Source of the DNA: Paenibacillus rhizovicinus
GTDB taxonomy: Bacteria; Bacillota; Bacilli; Paenibacillales; Paenibacillaceae
Direction of reading: 5' to 3'
NCBI RefSeq assembly: GCF_010365285.1
Contig: NZ_CP048286.1
Span: 3,607,501 to 3,671,500 of the forward strand
DNA: 64,000 nt
Shown here: positions 1 through 11,572 of the stretch, piece by piece
Layout of the letters: the number at the start of each line of letters is the position of its first letter
Position numbering within the stretch: position 1 is the first letter of the stretch
Notes under the pieces: model-generated
What the model saw: only the letters and a program-made list of their open reading frames with translations
The model's database searches: none
Told to the model about the DNA's origin: nothing
Program-made: the position numbers and the translations under genes

Positions 1-836
1 AGGTACGGCGATGATGCATTGCGGTAAGCACGTTTCATCGTCATCGCATTGAAGATATCCGAGATTGCTACAAACTTCGCATAGGGATGGATTTTCTCTG
101 AACTGATGCCAAGCGGATAACCGCTCCCGTCAAACCGTTCATGATGCTGTATCGCAGCCAGTTTGACTCCTTCGTTGATTGCGGCAACATTCTTGAGGAG
201 TTGGTATCCGTATACAGTATGCCGCTTCATATCTTCGGCTTCCTCGGGCGTCAGCTTGGTCGGTTTATTCAAGATGTCGCGATCGATTTTGGCATTGCCA
301 ATATCGTGGAGTAATCCAGCAAGAGCGGATTGCATCCAATCTTTCTTGGGCAATCCGTTCCACTGCGCCATCATATAACAGCTTAATGCAGACATCACGC
401 TCTTGTGGTAGAGATAATCCTCGCTTGCGACTTTCTGCGGGGAGAACGTCAAGATTTTATAATCCTGGCTTTGTTGCAGCAGTGCCTCAAGTTGATTGCG
501 AATTTCAAGAATCGGCAATACCTGTCCACTCATCACTTGGTTGAACACGCTCTTCAGGAGCATGACCGTGCGATCATACTGTTCAATCAGCGATGATTTA
601 GGCTGCGCTGTCTCCTTCGCTTGTTCCTGGTTTTTATCATTCGTCGTTTCATCTGCTTCTTTCTTCTCCGATGTCCCGTTCACTGATACTTGAGGAACAA
701 GAAAAGCCTGCAGAACTTCATATTCTCGAGGCGTAACAATCTTTCCTTTATGGAAAAGCACGCTACCGAGCGGAGTAAGAACGTCTTGCGTGATTTTGTC
801 CCCAAGCTTAACCTGCGAAACTGATACCATGCTCAT
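1..836 (-). CDS. HD-GYP domain protein (partial, runs off the left edge)
   Basis: Probable cyclic-di-GMP phosphodiesterase of the HD-GYP class. About 278 residues are visible from an ATG at 836, preceded by a GGAGGAGAG ribosome binding site. The HD part reads LLHDIGNAKID near residue 175, and the diagnostic HHERFDGSGYP motif lies near residues 229-239. The C-terminus lies outside the window. The N-terminal ~130 residues contain a charged, Gln/Glu/Lys-rich linker typical of the variable region of these proteins. It follows gyrA on the same strand with a 42-bp gap and could be cotranscribed. HD-GYP enzymes hydrolyse c-di-GMP and so affect motility and biofilm; that activity is inferred from the family, not shown here. 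Confidence 0.85.
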   Translation of the reverse strand, partial: MSMVSVSQVKLGDKITQDVLTPLGSVLFHKGKIVTPREYEVLQAFLVPQVSVNGTSEKKEADETTNDKNQEQAKETAQPKSSLIEQYDRTVMLLKSVFNQVMSGQVLPILEIRNQLEALLQQSQDYKILTFSPQKVASEDYLYHKSVMSALSCYMMAQWNGLPKKDWMQSALAGLLHDIGNAKIDRDILNKPTKLTPEEAEDMKRHTVYGYQLLKNVAAINEGVKLAAIQHHERFDGSGYPLGISSEKIHPYAKFVAISDIFNAMTMKRAYRNASSPY

Positions 837-878
837 AGGTCTCTCCTCCACGTCACTCGCCTCAACCACACAGATGAT

Positions 879-3374
879 CTACGTTTCGTCTGAAGTCAGA
901 TCAGTTACGTTGCCTTCCACATCATCATCGTCGTCTTCGCTGTCCGCATCTTCGCTCCGGGCAACTCGGGTTACGGTAGCAACGGAATCATCTTCTCGGA
1001 TATTAATCAATCGGACCCCTTGCGTATTCCGTCCCATCGTCGAAATGTCCGCCATGCTCATGCGCATCAGCGTGCCGGAGGATGTCATGATCATGAGGTC
1101 CTCGTCATTCTGCACGACGCGCAGGCTGACGATAAGCCCCTTCTTCTCCTGTACGTTGAGCGTCTTGATCCCTTTGCCGCCGCGCGTCTGTGAGCGATAC
1201 TCGCTTTCAGGCGTCCGCTTGCCGTAACCGTTAGCCGTTACGATCAGGACCTCGCTTTCAGGTACTACGACGTCCATGCCAATGACTTCGTCCTCATCGT
1301 CGGAACTGATCCCTTTAACGCCCGTCGCCGAACGTCCCATTGGACGAACATCCTGCTCCGAGAAGCGAATGGACATGCCTTGGCTTGTTCCCATAATGAT
1401 TTCTTGGTTGCCGTCGGTCAGCTTGACGCCAATAAGATCATCGTCATCGCGCAGGTTAATCGCAATCAGGCCGACTTTGCGGATGTTCGCGTAATCATCA
1501 AGCGGCGTTTTCTTGACAATGCCTTTCTTGGTAGCGAAGAACAAGAAGCGGTCCGGCTCGAAGGACTCTACCGGAATGACGGCATTGACCGTCTCTCCTT
1601 GCTCGATCTGAATTAGATTGATGATCGGCGTCCCCCGCGCAGTCCGGCTGAGATCCGGAATCTCGTAGGCTTTCAACCGGTACACTTTGCCCTTATCCGT
1701 AAAGAAGAGCAGGTAGTGATGCGTATTGGAAACGAATAAATGCTCGACAAAGTCGGTATCCTTCGTATCCATGCCAATGACGCCTTTACCGCCGCGTTTC
1801 TGGCTGCGGTAGGTCGTAACCGGCAAACGCTTGACGTAGCCGGAATGCGTAACCGATATAATGACATCTTCGCGCGGGATAAGGTCCTCGTCGAGAATCT
1901 CTTCCTCGCTGGTCATCAGCTCCGTACGGCGTTCGTCGCCGAATCTCTCCTTCACTTCTTCGAGTTCATCGTTGATGATCTGAAGAACAAGCTGCTCATC
2001 GGCCAAAATCGCTTGATATTCGGCGATCTTGCGAAGCAGTTCTGCGTACTCGGCTTCAATCTTATCGCGTTCCAGTCCGGTGAGGCGCTGCAAACGCATA
2101 TCCAGGATCGCTTGCGCCTGGTCGTAGCTGAGGCCAAAACGGGATATCAAGCCTTCGCGCGCTTCTTCCGTCGTTTGCGATGCACGGATGAGACGGATAA
2201 CCTCATCAAGGTTATCGAGCGCAATACGCAAGCCTTCCAGAATATGAGCACGAGCTTGTGCTTTCTTCAGGTCAAACTCCGTCCGCCGGCGAATAACCTC
2301 GACTTGGTGCTCCAAGTAGTAGTACAGAATATCACGCAGATTAAGCGTGCGCGGCTCGCCTTTGACGAGCGCGAGCATGTTGAAGCCGAAATTCATCTGC
2401 ATCTGCGTTTGTTTGAATAGATTGTTCAGTACGACCGTCGGCGTAACGTCACGGCGAAGCTCGATGACGATCCGCATACCGTTGCGATCGGACTCGTCGC
2501 GCAAATCGGTAATGCCTTCGATTTTCTTCTCGCGAACAAGCTCGGCAATCTTCTCGACCAAACGTGCTTTTACAACCTGGTAAGGCAGCTCGTGTACGAT
2601 AATGCGCGCTTTGCCGCCATTCTCCTCAATGGTTGCACGGGCACGCATCGTAACGGAGCCGCGTCCGGTGGTATACGCCTGGCGCATGCCTTGCCGCCCC
2701 ATAACGAAGCCGGCTGTCGGGAAATCCGGACCTTTGATATAGTCCATCAGTTCAATCGGCGTAATCTCGGGATTGCGGATCAACGCTTGAACGCCTTCAA
2801 TGACCTCGGTCAAGTTATGCGGCGGAATGTTCGTAGCCATACCGACCGCAATACCGGTCAAGCCATTAACCAGCAAGTTTGGAAAACGAGCCGGCAACAC
2901 GGTAGGCTCATGTTCTTCACCATCGTAGTTGGGCGCATAATCAATCGTTTCCTTGTTGATGTCGCGCAGCATTTCCATTGCGATCTTGGAAAGACGCGCC
3001 TCCGTATAACGCATGGCCGCCGCCATATCGCCGTCGATCGATCCGAAGTTTCCGTGACCGTCGATCAGCATGTAACGAAGCGAGAAGTCCTGCGCCATCC
3101 GTACCATCGTCTCGTATACAGCAGAGTCGCCGTGCGGGTGATATTTACCGATTACTTCGCCGACGATTCTGGCAGATTTCTTATAAGGCTTGTCCGGCGA
3201 CATGCCGAGCTCCGACATGGCAAACAAAATACGGCGATGTACGGGCTTCAAGCCGTCTCGGACATCCGGCAGCGCACGGCTGACGATGATACTCATTGCA
3301 TAATCCATGAACGATTCGCGCATCTCGGTTCCGATATCGCGATCCCGTATTTGCTGGCTTTTCTCTTCTGCCAT
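879..3374 (-). CDS. gyrA: DNA gyrase subunit A
   Basis: Breakage-reunion subunit of gyrase, which introduces negative supercoils together with GyrB. 831 residues, a normal Firmicute length. The N-terminus ([19 protein letters not shown]) and the [10 protein letters not shown] segment with the active-site tyrosine near residue 123 are intact. The quinolone-determining region reads [11 protein letters not shown], with the Ser and Glu of sensitive enzymes. GyrA-box-like motifs QKRGGKG (about residue 525) and QTRGGKG (about 733) mark the C-terminal DNA-wrapping pinwheel. The tail is very acidic. The start ATG has an AGGAGG-type site just upstream. Unusually, it is separated from gyrB by an oppositely oriented ATP-grasp gene. 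Confidence 0.98.
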   Translation of the reverse strand: MAEEKSQQIRDRDIGTEMRESFMDYAMSIIVSRALPDVRDGLKPVHRRILFAMSELGMSPDKPYKKSARIVGEVIGKYHPHGDSAVYETMVRMAQDFSLRYMLIDGHGNFGSIDGDMAAAMRYTEARLSKIAMEMLRDINKETIDYAPNYDGEEHEPTVLPARFPNLLVNGLTGIAVGMATNIPPHNLTEVIEGVQALIRNPEITPIELMDYIKGPDFPTAGFVMGRQGMRQAYTTGRGSVTMRARATIEENGGKARIIVHELPYQVVKARLVEKIAELVREKKIEGITDLRDESDRNGMRIVIELRRDVTPTVVLNNLFKQTQMQMNFGFNMLALVKGEPRTLNLRDILYYYLEHQVEVIRRRTEFDLKKAQARAHILEGLRIALDNLDEVIRLIRASQTTEEAREGLISRFGLSYDQAQAILDMRLQRLTGLERDKIEAEYAELLRKIAEYQAILADEQLVLQIINDELEEVKERFGDERRTELMTSEEEILDEDLIPREDVIISVTHSGYVKRLPVTTYRSQKRGGKGVIGMDTKDTDFVEHLFVSNTHHYLLFFTDKGKVYRLKAYEIPDLSRTARGTPIINLIQIEQGETVNAVIPVESFEPDRFLFFATKKGIVKKTPLDDYANIRKVGLIAINLRDDDDLIGVKLTDGNQEIIMGTSQGMSIRFSEQDVRPMGRSATGVKGISSDDEDEVIGMDVVVPESEVLIVTANGYGKRTPESEYRSQTRGGKGIKTLNVQEKKGLIVSLRVVQNDEDLMIMTSSGTLMRMSMADISTMGRNTQGVRLINIREDDSVATVTRVARSEDADSEDDDDDVEGNVTDLTSDET

Positions 3375-3478
3375 CGTAAACCTCCTAGAGTTTGCTTATG
3401 TTTAAGCTTTCAATGACGCCGGCCTCGAAGCCAACGCCGTTGACGAGCAGGAATAATCGACAAACAATACTAGAATCC

Positions 3479-3484
3479 ATTATA
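3479..3484 (-). promoter_or_regulatory. Candidate -10 element for gyrA
   Basis: Read on the minus strand this is a perfect TATAAT about 105 bp upstream of the gyrA start. No convincing TTGACA-type -35 is visible at 17-18 bp. The 3375-3758 gap holds no gene; it should contain the divergent promoters of gyrA and the ATP-grasp gene. Confidence 0.35.
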
Positions 3485-3758
3485 GTTTCGGCTCATTCTT
3501 GCTATCCTTAAACGTTTGCAAACATGAAACTTGCCTGAAATGCATTCACTCTTCCAAAACTTCATCGTCTTGGGTTGATACACGCTCCAAATCCGTTTTT
3601 TCGCCATAAACTAATACGATTATGCCGTCGATTATCGTCGTAAAAACGGAAAACCTAAAAATAGGCATTATCTCTATTATACCATTGATTTCTGACCGTG
3701 TCTCCTGCATGCACGGTATTCCTGCTACCCCAATCCCAATATGAAAGGTGGTGCCTCT

Positions 3759-4511
3759 TTGGCCATCCAGCGCGTAAAAAGCAAGTGGGCGAAAACGAAA
3801 GTGCTGCTGCTTTCTGAGCCGTTGCGTGAGCGGATTCCGGTTACGCGGCGCTGGCAGATTCCGCAGCTGGCTTCCATGCTGGACGAACATGGCATGGTGT
3901 ATGTCAAACCGGACCAAGGGACCTTTGGACTTGGCGTCGTTCGAGTAGAGAGGCTCTCGGACACGGACTATACCTACCAGTCGGGGACGGTCCTTCAGCG
4001 CTTCTCCTCGTTCGCTATGATGGCTTCTTCGCTGCAGGAGCGGATCGGAAGCCGTTCTTACTTGATCCAGCAAGGCATACCGCTCCTCACTTATGAAGGG
4101 CTGCGCTTTGATATTCGCGTCATGGTCCAGCAGAACCCGAAGAAGGAATGGGAAACTACCGGCATCATCGGACGTCTCAGCCACCCGAAAAAGATCGTCA
4201 CCAACTATCACAGCGGCGGCGTTATCATGTCTATCGATCAGCTGATGCATCCCCACTTGTCGCAGCCGCAAACCGACAGCTACAAAATGTGGTTGTCCGA
4301 GATCGGCACGTCTGTAGCTAGACAACTGCAGACCCGCTATCCACGGATGAAAGAAATCGGCATCGACGTCGCCATCGACGAATCGTTCCGCCCTTGGATC
4401 CTGGAGGTAAATACATTGCCGGACCCTTTTATCTTCCGCAAACTGAATGATAAATCGGTATTTCGCCGCATTCATCGGTATTGCCTTGCCTACGGCAGGC
4501 GACTGAAATAA
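3759..4511 (+). CDS. YheC/YheD-like ATP-grasp protein
   Basis: About 250 residues. The family (YheC/D, spore-coat-associated in Bacillus) has an ATP-grasp fold. Visible hallmarks are VYVKPDQGTFGLGVVRVE (nucleotide-binding loop, about residue 50), FDIRVMVQ and the metal-binding end GIDVAIDESFRPWILEVNTLP near residue 215. The TTG at 3759 is preferred because AAAGGTGGT sits 6 bp before it; an in-frame ATG at 3741 overlaps that site. The gene lies between gyrB and gyrA but on the opposite strand, so it is transcribed towards the origin, head-on to replication. Substrate unknown; a role in spore coat or cell wall is inference from the family. Confidence 0.85.
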   Translation: MAIQRVKSKWAKTKVLLLSEPLRERIPVTRRWQIPQLASMLDEHGMVYVKPDQGTFGLGVVRVERLSDTDYTYQSGTVLQRFSSFAMMASSLQERIGSRSYLIQQGIPLLTYEGLRFDIRVMVQQNPKKEWETTGIIGRLSHPKKIVTNYHSGGVIMSIDQLMHPHLSQPQTDSYKMWLSEIGTSVARQLQTRYPRMKEIGIDVAIDESFRPWILEVNTLPDPFIFRKLNDKSVFRRIHRYCLAYGRRLK

Positions 4512-4514
4512 CGA

Positions 4515-4548
4515 CAAGCCGCCCGAATACCGGACGGCTTGTTTTTTT
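4515..4548 (+). terminator. Intrinsic terminator of the ATP-grasp gene
   Basis: An 11-bp stem with one mismatch (CAAGCCGCCCG / CGGACGGCTTG) around an AATAC-type loop is followed by seven T. It sits 3 bp after the stop codon and faces the 3' end of gyrB. Confidence 0.8.
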
Positions 4549-4575
4549 GTATGCTGCGCGTGGCTGATACGCGAG

Positions 4576-6510
<1,935 letters not shown>

Positions 6511-6513
6511 CTA

Positions 6514-6597
6514 CCCTGGTCGCGAACCTTGTTCGCTGCTCGGGCCTGCATCCTGCCCTGATCGTCAGCCTATCTGACTGCTCGGGCCTACATTCCA
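6514..6597 (-). repeat. Modular hairpin repeat, A-B-A-B, upstream of gyrB
   Basis: Read on the minus strand, four modules follow each other without gaps. They are an A module (about 6578-6597), a 22-bp B (6556-6577), a 20-bp A (6536-6555) and a 22-bp B (6514-6535). The core of A is GCCCGAGCAG. B is a 13-bp self-complementary arm plus the constant tail CGA(C/T)CAGGG. The two B arms differ completely (CGAAC-AAG-GTTCG and TCAG-ATAGG-CTGA), yet both form hairpins. The same two modules recur inside walK. The array lies between remB and the gyrB ribosome binding site, so it is probably transcribed in the gyrB leader. Confidence 0.85.
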
Positions 6598-6632
6598 CTT
6601 GCCACTTTGCATCCTGATTGCCGATTAACACG

Positions 6633-6881
6633 CTAACTAGTCGCAAAATGGTGCGAACGTTTCTTCAGCGTTGAAGATGAGATCGGCGAATAGTAGATCT
6701 TATTCTCGGTCACTACGATGGATTTCGCTTCTTCTTCTCCTATAATTTCAACGTCTTTCCGCTTGCGGGCTTGCGCGACGAATTGCTTGGATAGCTTGGA
6801 GGATTGCTCGATTGAAATATCGAAAATCGCTACGAGCTCCGCGGCACGAATGATCTTCTCTCCGCCTAAATGGATGTACAT
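6633..6881 (-). CDS. remB: Extracellular matrix regulator RemB (DUF370)
   Basis: 82 residues. It begins MYIHLGGEKIIRAAELVAIFD, typical of the RemA/RemB family, and lies between recF and gyrB where B. subtilis has remB (yaaB). RemA-like proteins are DNA-binding rings that activate biofilm-matrix and osmoprotection genes; RemB is the less studied homologue. A G-rich site precedes the ATG. The gap to recF is 33 bp, consistent with an operon. Confidence 0.88.
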   Translation of the reverse strand: MYIHLGGEKIIRAAELVAIFDISIEQSSKLSKQFVAQARKRKDVEIIGEEEAKSIVVTENKIYYSPISSSTLKKRSHHFATS

Positions 6882-6914
6882 ATACCGACCCCCCGCTTCT
6901 TCGTCACTTGCGTA

Positions 6915-8024
6915 TTATAGCGCCACATGGCCATTCTGAACGTTATATATCTTGGCGTCATGCAGTTTGCTTATATTGACGCTCTCAAGTCCCGTCGTCG
7001 TTATGAACGTTTGCACTTTACTCTGGAAAGTTTCAATCAGCTGCGTCTGCCGGTGCTGGTCGAGCTCCGATAACACGTCATCGAGCAGCAGCAACGGGTA
7101 CTCGCCGATTTCTTCATGTATGAGTTCGATCTCGGCCAATTTGAGCGAAAGCGCGGTCGTTCGCTGCTGTCCCTGCGAACCGTAAACCGAGGCCTCTTTG
7201 CCGTTGATAAAGAAGGCGATGTCATCACGATGAGGACCAACGAGCGTCATCCCGCGACGAAGCTCCTGATCCTTGACTTGTGTTAACTTTATCATAAATT
7301 GCTCAAATAAAATAGATTCATCTTCTTTCGCATCGCTTTCGAAGGAGGGCTTGTAGACGATCGTCAGCTCCTCGGATCCGGCGGTAATACCGGCGTGGAT
7401 GGATTGTGCCCACCTCTGGAGCTTCTCTATGAAGTTTTGCCTTTTTTTCACAATTTTAACACCGTATTCGGCAAGCTGCATATTCCAAACTTCCATCATG
7501 GCCGGATTGGCGTTTCCCGGCAGCGTCGCTTTCAAGTAATTATTGCGCTGCTGCAGCACTTTATGGTATTGCCCGAGCGCATGCAAATAACCGGGCTGCA
7601 CCTGGCCGATCTCCATATCGAGAAACCGACGACGCACGCCCGGCGTACCTTTTACAATTTCCAGATCCTCCGGAGCAAACATGACGACATTCAACGAGCC
7701 GACAAAATCGCTCAGCTTGCGCTGCTCCAGTCCGTTGATTCTAGCCTTCTTCCCTTGCTGGGATAAAGCAAGATCAAGCGTCACCGTTCCGTAACGCTTC
7801 TCAACCTCGCCCCGAATGCGAGCTTCGCTGGACTGCCAGCCGATCAGTTCCTTGTCCTTGCTTGTGCGGTGAGACTTGGTTAATGCGAGCACAAGGATCG
7901 CTTCCAGCAAATTTGTCTTGCCCTGCGCGTTGCGCCCGACGAACAGATTCACTTGGTTATCCGTCTTGAGTTCGATCTGTTCGTAATTGCGGTAATTAAG
8001 CAGCTGGATGGAATTTAATCGCAC
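6915..8024 (-). CDS. recF: DNA replication and repair protein RecF
   Basis: SMC-like ATPase that loads RecA at gapped DNA. 369 residues with a GTG start. Walker A is GRNAQGKTN near residue 30, and Walker B is LLLLDDVLSELD near 313. The intervening GSQGQQRTTALSLKLAE is the ABC-type signature. The N-terminal NYRNYEQIEL segment is also family-typical. It lies in the standard order dnaN-yaaA-recF-remB-gyrB. Confidence 0.97.
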   Translation of the reverse strand: MRLNSIQLLNYRNYEQIELKTDNQVNLFVGRNAQGKTNLLEAILVLALTKSHRTSKDKELIGWQSSEARIRGEVEKRYGTVTLDLALSQQGKKARINGLEQRKLSDFVGSLNVVMFAPEDLEIVKGTPGVRRRFLDMEIGQVQPGYLHALGQYHKVLQQRNNYLKATLPGNANPAMMEVWNMQLAEYGVKIVKKRQNFIEKLQRWAQSIHAGITAGSEELTIVYKPSFESDAKEDESILFEQFMIKLTQVKDQELRRGMTLVGPHRDDIAFFINGKEASVYGSQGQQRTTALSLKLAEIELIHEEIGEYPLLLLDDVLSELDQHRQTQLIETFQSKVQTFITTTGLESVNISKLHDAKIYNVQNGHVAL

Positions 8025-8070
8025 TGTAAGGCCCCCCGGTCATAGCCGGCAAAAACAGCATGTTGCCGCA

Positions 8071-8286
8071 TTACCGTTTCACAATCGTAAACACGCCATG
8101 CCCCTTGATGTCAACCTTGTCGCCGACATAGAGTTTGCGGCCGCGCCGGTTATCCGGCTCTCCGTTTATGACAACCTCGTTCTCCTGCAGAAAAAACTTC
8201 GAGGCTCCTCCGCTATCGATGCAATCCGACAGCTTCAAAAATTGGCCAAGCGCAATATATTCCGTTGAAATTCCGATTTCTTTCAT
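8071..8286 (-). CDS. yaaA: S4-domain RNA-binding protein YaaA
   Basis: 71 residues from the ATG at 8286, which follows AAGGAG. A longer frame exists upstream but lacks a ribosome site. The S4 fold is visible as LGQFLKLSDCIDSGGASKFFL ... VVINGEPDNRRGRKLYVGD. The protein is conserved between dnaN and recF in Bacilli and has been connected with ribosome assembly (also named RlbA). Its RNA target cannot be read from sequence. Confidence 0.92.
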   Translation of the reverse strand: MKEIGISTEYIALGQFLKLSDCIDSGGASKFFLQENEVVINGEPDNRRGRKLYVGDKVDIKGHGVFTIVKR

Positions 8287-8367
8287 CACGTTCTCTCCTT
8301 GGATGCATAGGCGAGCAGTAATCCTACGTGCATCAGTAATTATGTGCATGAGTACGACCAGCCTCGG

Positions 8368-9510
8368 TTAGCCTGTCGTCCGATACGGCAGGATGAGATG
8401 CAAGCTGTGCGGGTGGTCGGTCGGCTTAATGATGATCGGGCTCATAGAACCCGTAAAGCCAATAAAGATATATTCGCTGTCGATGACCTTCAGCGTGTCG
8501 AGCATATATTTGGAGTTGAATGCAATGCGAAGCTGTTCGCCGGTCATTTCTTTCGCATCCAGCTGTTCGGTTACTCGGCCGAGCTCCGTCGAACTGGACG
8601 AAATTTCAATGCTTCCGTCTTCCGAAGTGACGAGGCGAACGATGTTCGTTTTCTCTTCCCGCGACATCAGGTACGCCCGGTCGATGGCATCCGTCAATTT
8701 TTTCGTTGGCAGTACGAGTTCTGTTTTGAAATGCTGCGGAATAATCTTGGAAGTATCCGGATACGTGCCGTCCAGAATACGGGAGTAGAATAGTACGTTA
8801 CCGACTTTGAACAGAACTTGATTGTCGGCGACAACGATATCCACATGTGTATGATCATCCGGAACGATTTTCGAGAGCTCGTTCAGCGTCTTGCTCGAGA
8901 TAACGACATTGGAGAAACGATAGCCCTCCGGCGCTTCCACCGTTGCGGAACGGCTGGCGAGCCGGTGACGGTCGGTTGCGACAAATTTCAGCTGGCCTTC
9001 TGACAAATTCCAGAGCGTTCCCGTCAAAATCGGCGTTTGTTCACTTGTGGATGCAGCGAAAACGGTTTGGCGAATCATCGACTTCAGCAAATCACCTGGA
9101 ACGGCGATGGATTCACTTTGTTCAATCGTCGGCAAAATCGGGAATTCTTCCGGATCCAGTCCAACCATCTGAATATCGGTGGAGCCGGAGCGGATCATCG
9201 TTTGAAACTGTTCTTTGACTTCGATTTCAAGGTCATCCGAAGGCAGTTTTTTGACGATTTCGACGAAGAATTTAGCTGGAAGCACGACACTTCCCGGTTT
9301 CTCGACTTTGGCGATGACGAATTCTCCGTTTTCGACAGGAATGAAGCTTTGAATAGAGATATCGGTATCGCTTGCGGTTAAAGTCACGCCTTGGTGATTA
9401 ACGTCGATTTTGATACCGCCGAGAATCGGAATTGCAGGACGTGTCGAAGAGGCTTTGGATACTTGTTGAATGGCGTCATTCAGTTGATCTTTGCGGATCG
9501 TTAATTTCAT
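8368..9510 (-). CDS. dnaN: DNA polymerase III beta subunit (sliding clamp)
   Basis: 380 residues, standard length, starting MKLTIRKDQLNDAIQQVSKASS at the ATG with AGGAG 8 bp upstream. Three clamp repeats of about 120 residues are present, and the C-terminal HPHSLHLILPYRT is the usual Gram-positive ending. It encircles DNA and tethers the replicative polymerases. It lies downstream of dnaA, separated by the origin unwinding region. Confidence 0.98.
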   Translation of the reverse strand: MKLTIRKDQLNDAIQQVSKASSTRPAIPILGGIKIDVNHQGVTLTASDTDISIQSFIPVENGEFVIAKVEKPGSVVLPAKFFVEIVKKLPSDDLEIEVKEQFQTMIRSGSTDIQMVGLDPEEFPILPTIEQSESIAVPGDLLKSMIRQTVFAASTSEQTPILTGTLWNLSEGQLKFVATDRHRLASRSATVEAPEGYRFSNVVISSKTLNELSKIVPDDHTHVDIVVADNQVLFKVGNVLFYSRILDGTYPDTSKIIPQHFKTELVLPTKKLTDAIDRAYLMSREEKTNIVRLVTSEDGSIEISSSSTELGRVTEQLDAKEMTGEQLRIAFNSKYMLDTLKVIDSEYIFIGFTGSMSPIIIKPTDHPHSLHLILPYRTTG

Positions 9511-9575
9511 AAGTGTCACTCCTAAAGGAAAGGGATCACGGCAGCGAAGGTAGTGTCGTTTTCACCCGTATTTTG

Positions 9576-9636
9576 ATGATGAATTATTAATAAATATTAG
9601 TAGAAGTCGTAGTAGGGGCCCTGAATATGTGGATAA
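9576..9636 (-). other. Origin unwinding module (AT cluster, DnaA-trio-like run, GC cluster, DnaA box)
   Basis: Going from dnaA towards dnaN there is a perfect DnaA box on the minus strand (9628-9636, TTATCCACA). A GC-rich GGGCCC (9616-9621) follows. Next come six consecutive trinucleotides, plus-strand TAG TAG AAG TCG TAG TAG (9598-9615), then an AT-rich stretch (9576-9597). This is the order described for the B. subtilis dnaA-dnaN unwinding region (DnaA boxes, GC cluster, DnaA-trios, AT cluster). The arrangement is seen directly; the function is by analogy. Confidence 0.75.
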
Positions 9637-9656
9637 GTACATATAACACGGATAAA

Positions 9657-9697
9657 GCAAGCCTATCCACATGTGTATAGCGTGTGCATAGGCTTGC
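9657..9697. repeat. Inverted repeat enclosing DnaA-box-like sequence
   Basis: Perfect 10-bp arms GCAAGCCTAT (9657-9666) and ATAGGCTTGC (9688-9697) flank a 21-bp loop. A DnaA-box-like CTATCCACA (9663-9671) overlaps the left arm. It could be the dnaA terminator or an origin structure. No T-run follows on either strand, which weakens the terminator reading. A further near-box TTATCCACC is at 9736-9744. Confidence 0.6.
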
Positions 9698-9761
9698 TAG
9701 TTAAATGTTGAAGAAGTGTATAACTTTCGACATGGTTATCCACCATTCTTCTTATTCATAT

Positions 9762-11114
9762 TCATGTATGGTTCTTGATCTTCTCCGTCAGCGTCTGAAC
9801 AATCTTGTACAGCTCCGAATCGGCTTTCAGCTGCTGCGTGATCTTCTCGTGGGCGTGAATGACAGTCGTATGGTCACGGCCCCCGAACGCCTCGCCGATC
9901 TTAGGAAGCGAATAGTCCGTTAGTTCCCTGGACAAGTACATGGCGATTTGCCTCGGAAATGCGACGGCTTTCGTCCGTTTACGCGCTTTGAACTCCTCTA
10001 GCTTCAGTCCGTACAGCTCCCCGACCTTATGCTGAATATCCTGCATCGTAATCATTTTCGGCCGGCTGGTCGGAATGATATCCTTCAGCGCCTCGGCTGC
10101 CAAATGCGAACTAATATCCTCATTGATGAGGGAAGAATAAGCTACGACCCTAATGAGCGCGCCTTCCAGCTCGCGGATATTCGTATCGATCTGGCTCGCG
10201 ATATAGACCATTGCCTCGTTCGGAATGTCCAGGTTCTCCGCCTTCGCCTTCTTCCTGAGAATCGCGATCCGCGTCTCCAGGTCAGGCGGCTGAATATCCG
10301 TAATTAGCCCCCACTCGAACCGCGAACGCAGCCGTTCCTCCAGCGTCGGGATCTCTTTGGGCGGACGGTCGCTTGAAATGACGATTTGTTTGCGTTCCTC
10401 ATGCAGGGCATTAAACGTATGGAAGAACTCTTCCTGCGTCTGTTCTTTCCCGGCTAGAAACTGAATATCGTCGATCAGCAGCACGTCGATGTTCCGGTAC
10501 TTGTTACGGAAACTTTCCCCGCGGTTGTCCCGGATCGCGTTGATGAATTCGTTGGTGAATTTCTCCGAGGACAGGTAAAGTACCCGCGTATTGGGATTAT
10601 GCTCAAGAATATAATGCCCGATTGCATGCATCAAATGCGTTTTGCCCAGACCAACGCCTCCATATAGGAAGAGCGGGTTGTAAGCCTTAGCCGGCGCTTC
10701 GGCTACTGCCAAGGAAGCCGCGTGCGCAAACCGGTTATTGGCGCCGATGACGAACGTATCGAACATATACTTGGGATTGAGCATATGGGTGTAATGCTCT
10801 TCGGGACCGACCTGGGCCGGAGGCAAGACGATCGGCTGGATTTCGGCCGGTTCAGGCGGTTTGTTTTCCTCAATGACAAATTTAATGTCGTATTGACGCC
10901 CCAGGAATTCCTGCAGCGTTGTTCGCACAAGCTTGGTATACCGGCTTTCGAGCCATTCGGCCGCGAAAGTCGTCGGTGCTGTCACGATAACGACGGAATC
11001 TCCGCTGAACGAAGCTTTCGTCGCTTTAAACCAAGTATCGAAGCTCGGCTTGCTAAGCTTGGTTTGGATGATAGACAGCACCTGTTGCCACATTTCGTGC
11101 GTATGGCTATCCAC
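9762..11114 (-). CDS. dnaA: Chromosomal replication initiator DnaA
   Basis: AAA+ initiator that binds DnaA boxes and opens the origin. 450 residues. The GTG start is chosen because AAGGAG lies 9 bp upstream. Domain I begins [24 protein letters not shown]. Walker A is [10 protein letters not shown] near residue 153, Walker B is [12 protein letters not shown] near 213, and the C-terminal box-recognition motif is [14 protein letters not shown] near 415. DnaA boxes lie on both sides of the gene, and one (11107-11115, CTATCCACA) overlaps its start codon, consistent with autorepression. Confidence 0.98.
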   Translation of the reverse strand: MDSHTHEMWQQVLSIIQTKLSKPSFDTWFKATKASFSGDSVVIVTAPTTFAAEWLESRYTKLVRTTLQEFLGRQYDIKFVIEENKPPEPAEIQPIVLPPAQVGPEEHYTHMLNPKYMFDTFVIGANNRFAHAASLAVAEAPAKAYNPLFLYGGVGLGKTHLMHAIGHYILEHNPNTRVLYLSSEKFTNEFINAIRDNRGESFRNKYRNIDVLLIDDIQFLAGKEQTQEEFFHTFNALHEERKQIVISSDRPPKEIPTLEERLRSRFEWGLITDIQPPDLETRIAILRKKAKAENLDIPNEAMVYIASQIDTNIRELEGALIRVVAYSSLINEDISSHLAAEALKDIIPTSRPKMITMQDIQHKVGELYGLKLEEFKARKRTKAVAFPRQIAMYLSRELTDYSLPKIGEAFGGRDHTTVIHAHEKITQQLKADSELYKIVQTLTEKIKNHT

Positions 11115-11525
11115 AAATGGTCACTCCTTATCAAAATCGCCGATAACGGCGCTATCCTGCTGAATATGTCGAATACAGGGAATGGGGTAGTAAATCAGTC
11201 CACAGTATCAAGGGATGGAAAACAAAGTTATCAGAAGGGGATGAATGTTGTTCACATTGTTATCCACAGGCTGTTAATAAATTTGCGGGGGGATCGGAGT
11301 CATCCACACAGAAAACATATTTATCATAGCAAAATAACCCTTGATATTCAACGATTGCGGCTATTTTATCCACAAATTCAATAGGTTGTGTACAAAAGTT
11401 ATCGACAACACTAGATATTGTTAATATCTTGTTACCAGTTCGACATAATCCGGGAAAGTGCGATAAATTCATCCACATGTTATTAATTTGGCGCTACTTA
11501 TGGACCTCTCATTAGTTTATCCACA
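11107..11525 (+). other. oriC DnaA-box cluster upstream of dnaA
   Basis: Between dnaA and rpmH, all on the plus strand, are exact TTATCCACA boxes at 11260-11268, 11366-11374 and 11517-11525. One-mismatch boxes lie at 11107-11115, 11300-11308 (TCATCCACA), 11399-11407 (TTATCGACA) and 11469-11477 (TCATCCACA). The gap 11115-11757 otherwise carries only the rpmH promoter. It separates leftward and rightward replication-codirectional gene blocks, as expected for oriC. Confidence 0.9.
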
Positions 11526-11572
11526 GTTCGGATTTGGCAATCCTTTTGACGGCTGTTTAGATGTCTCCAAGG

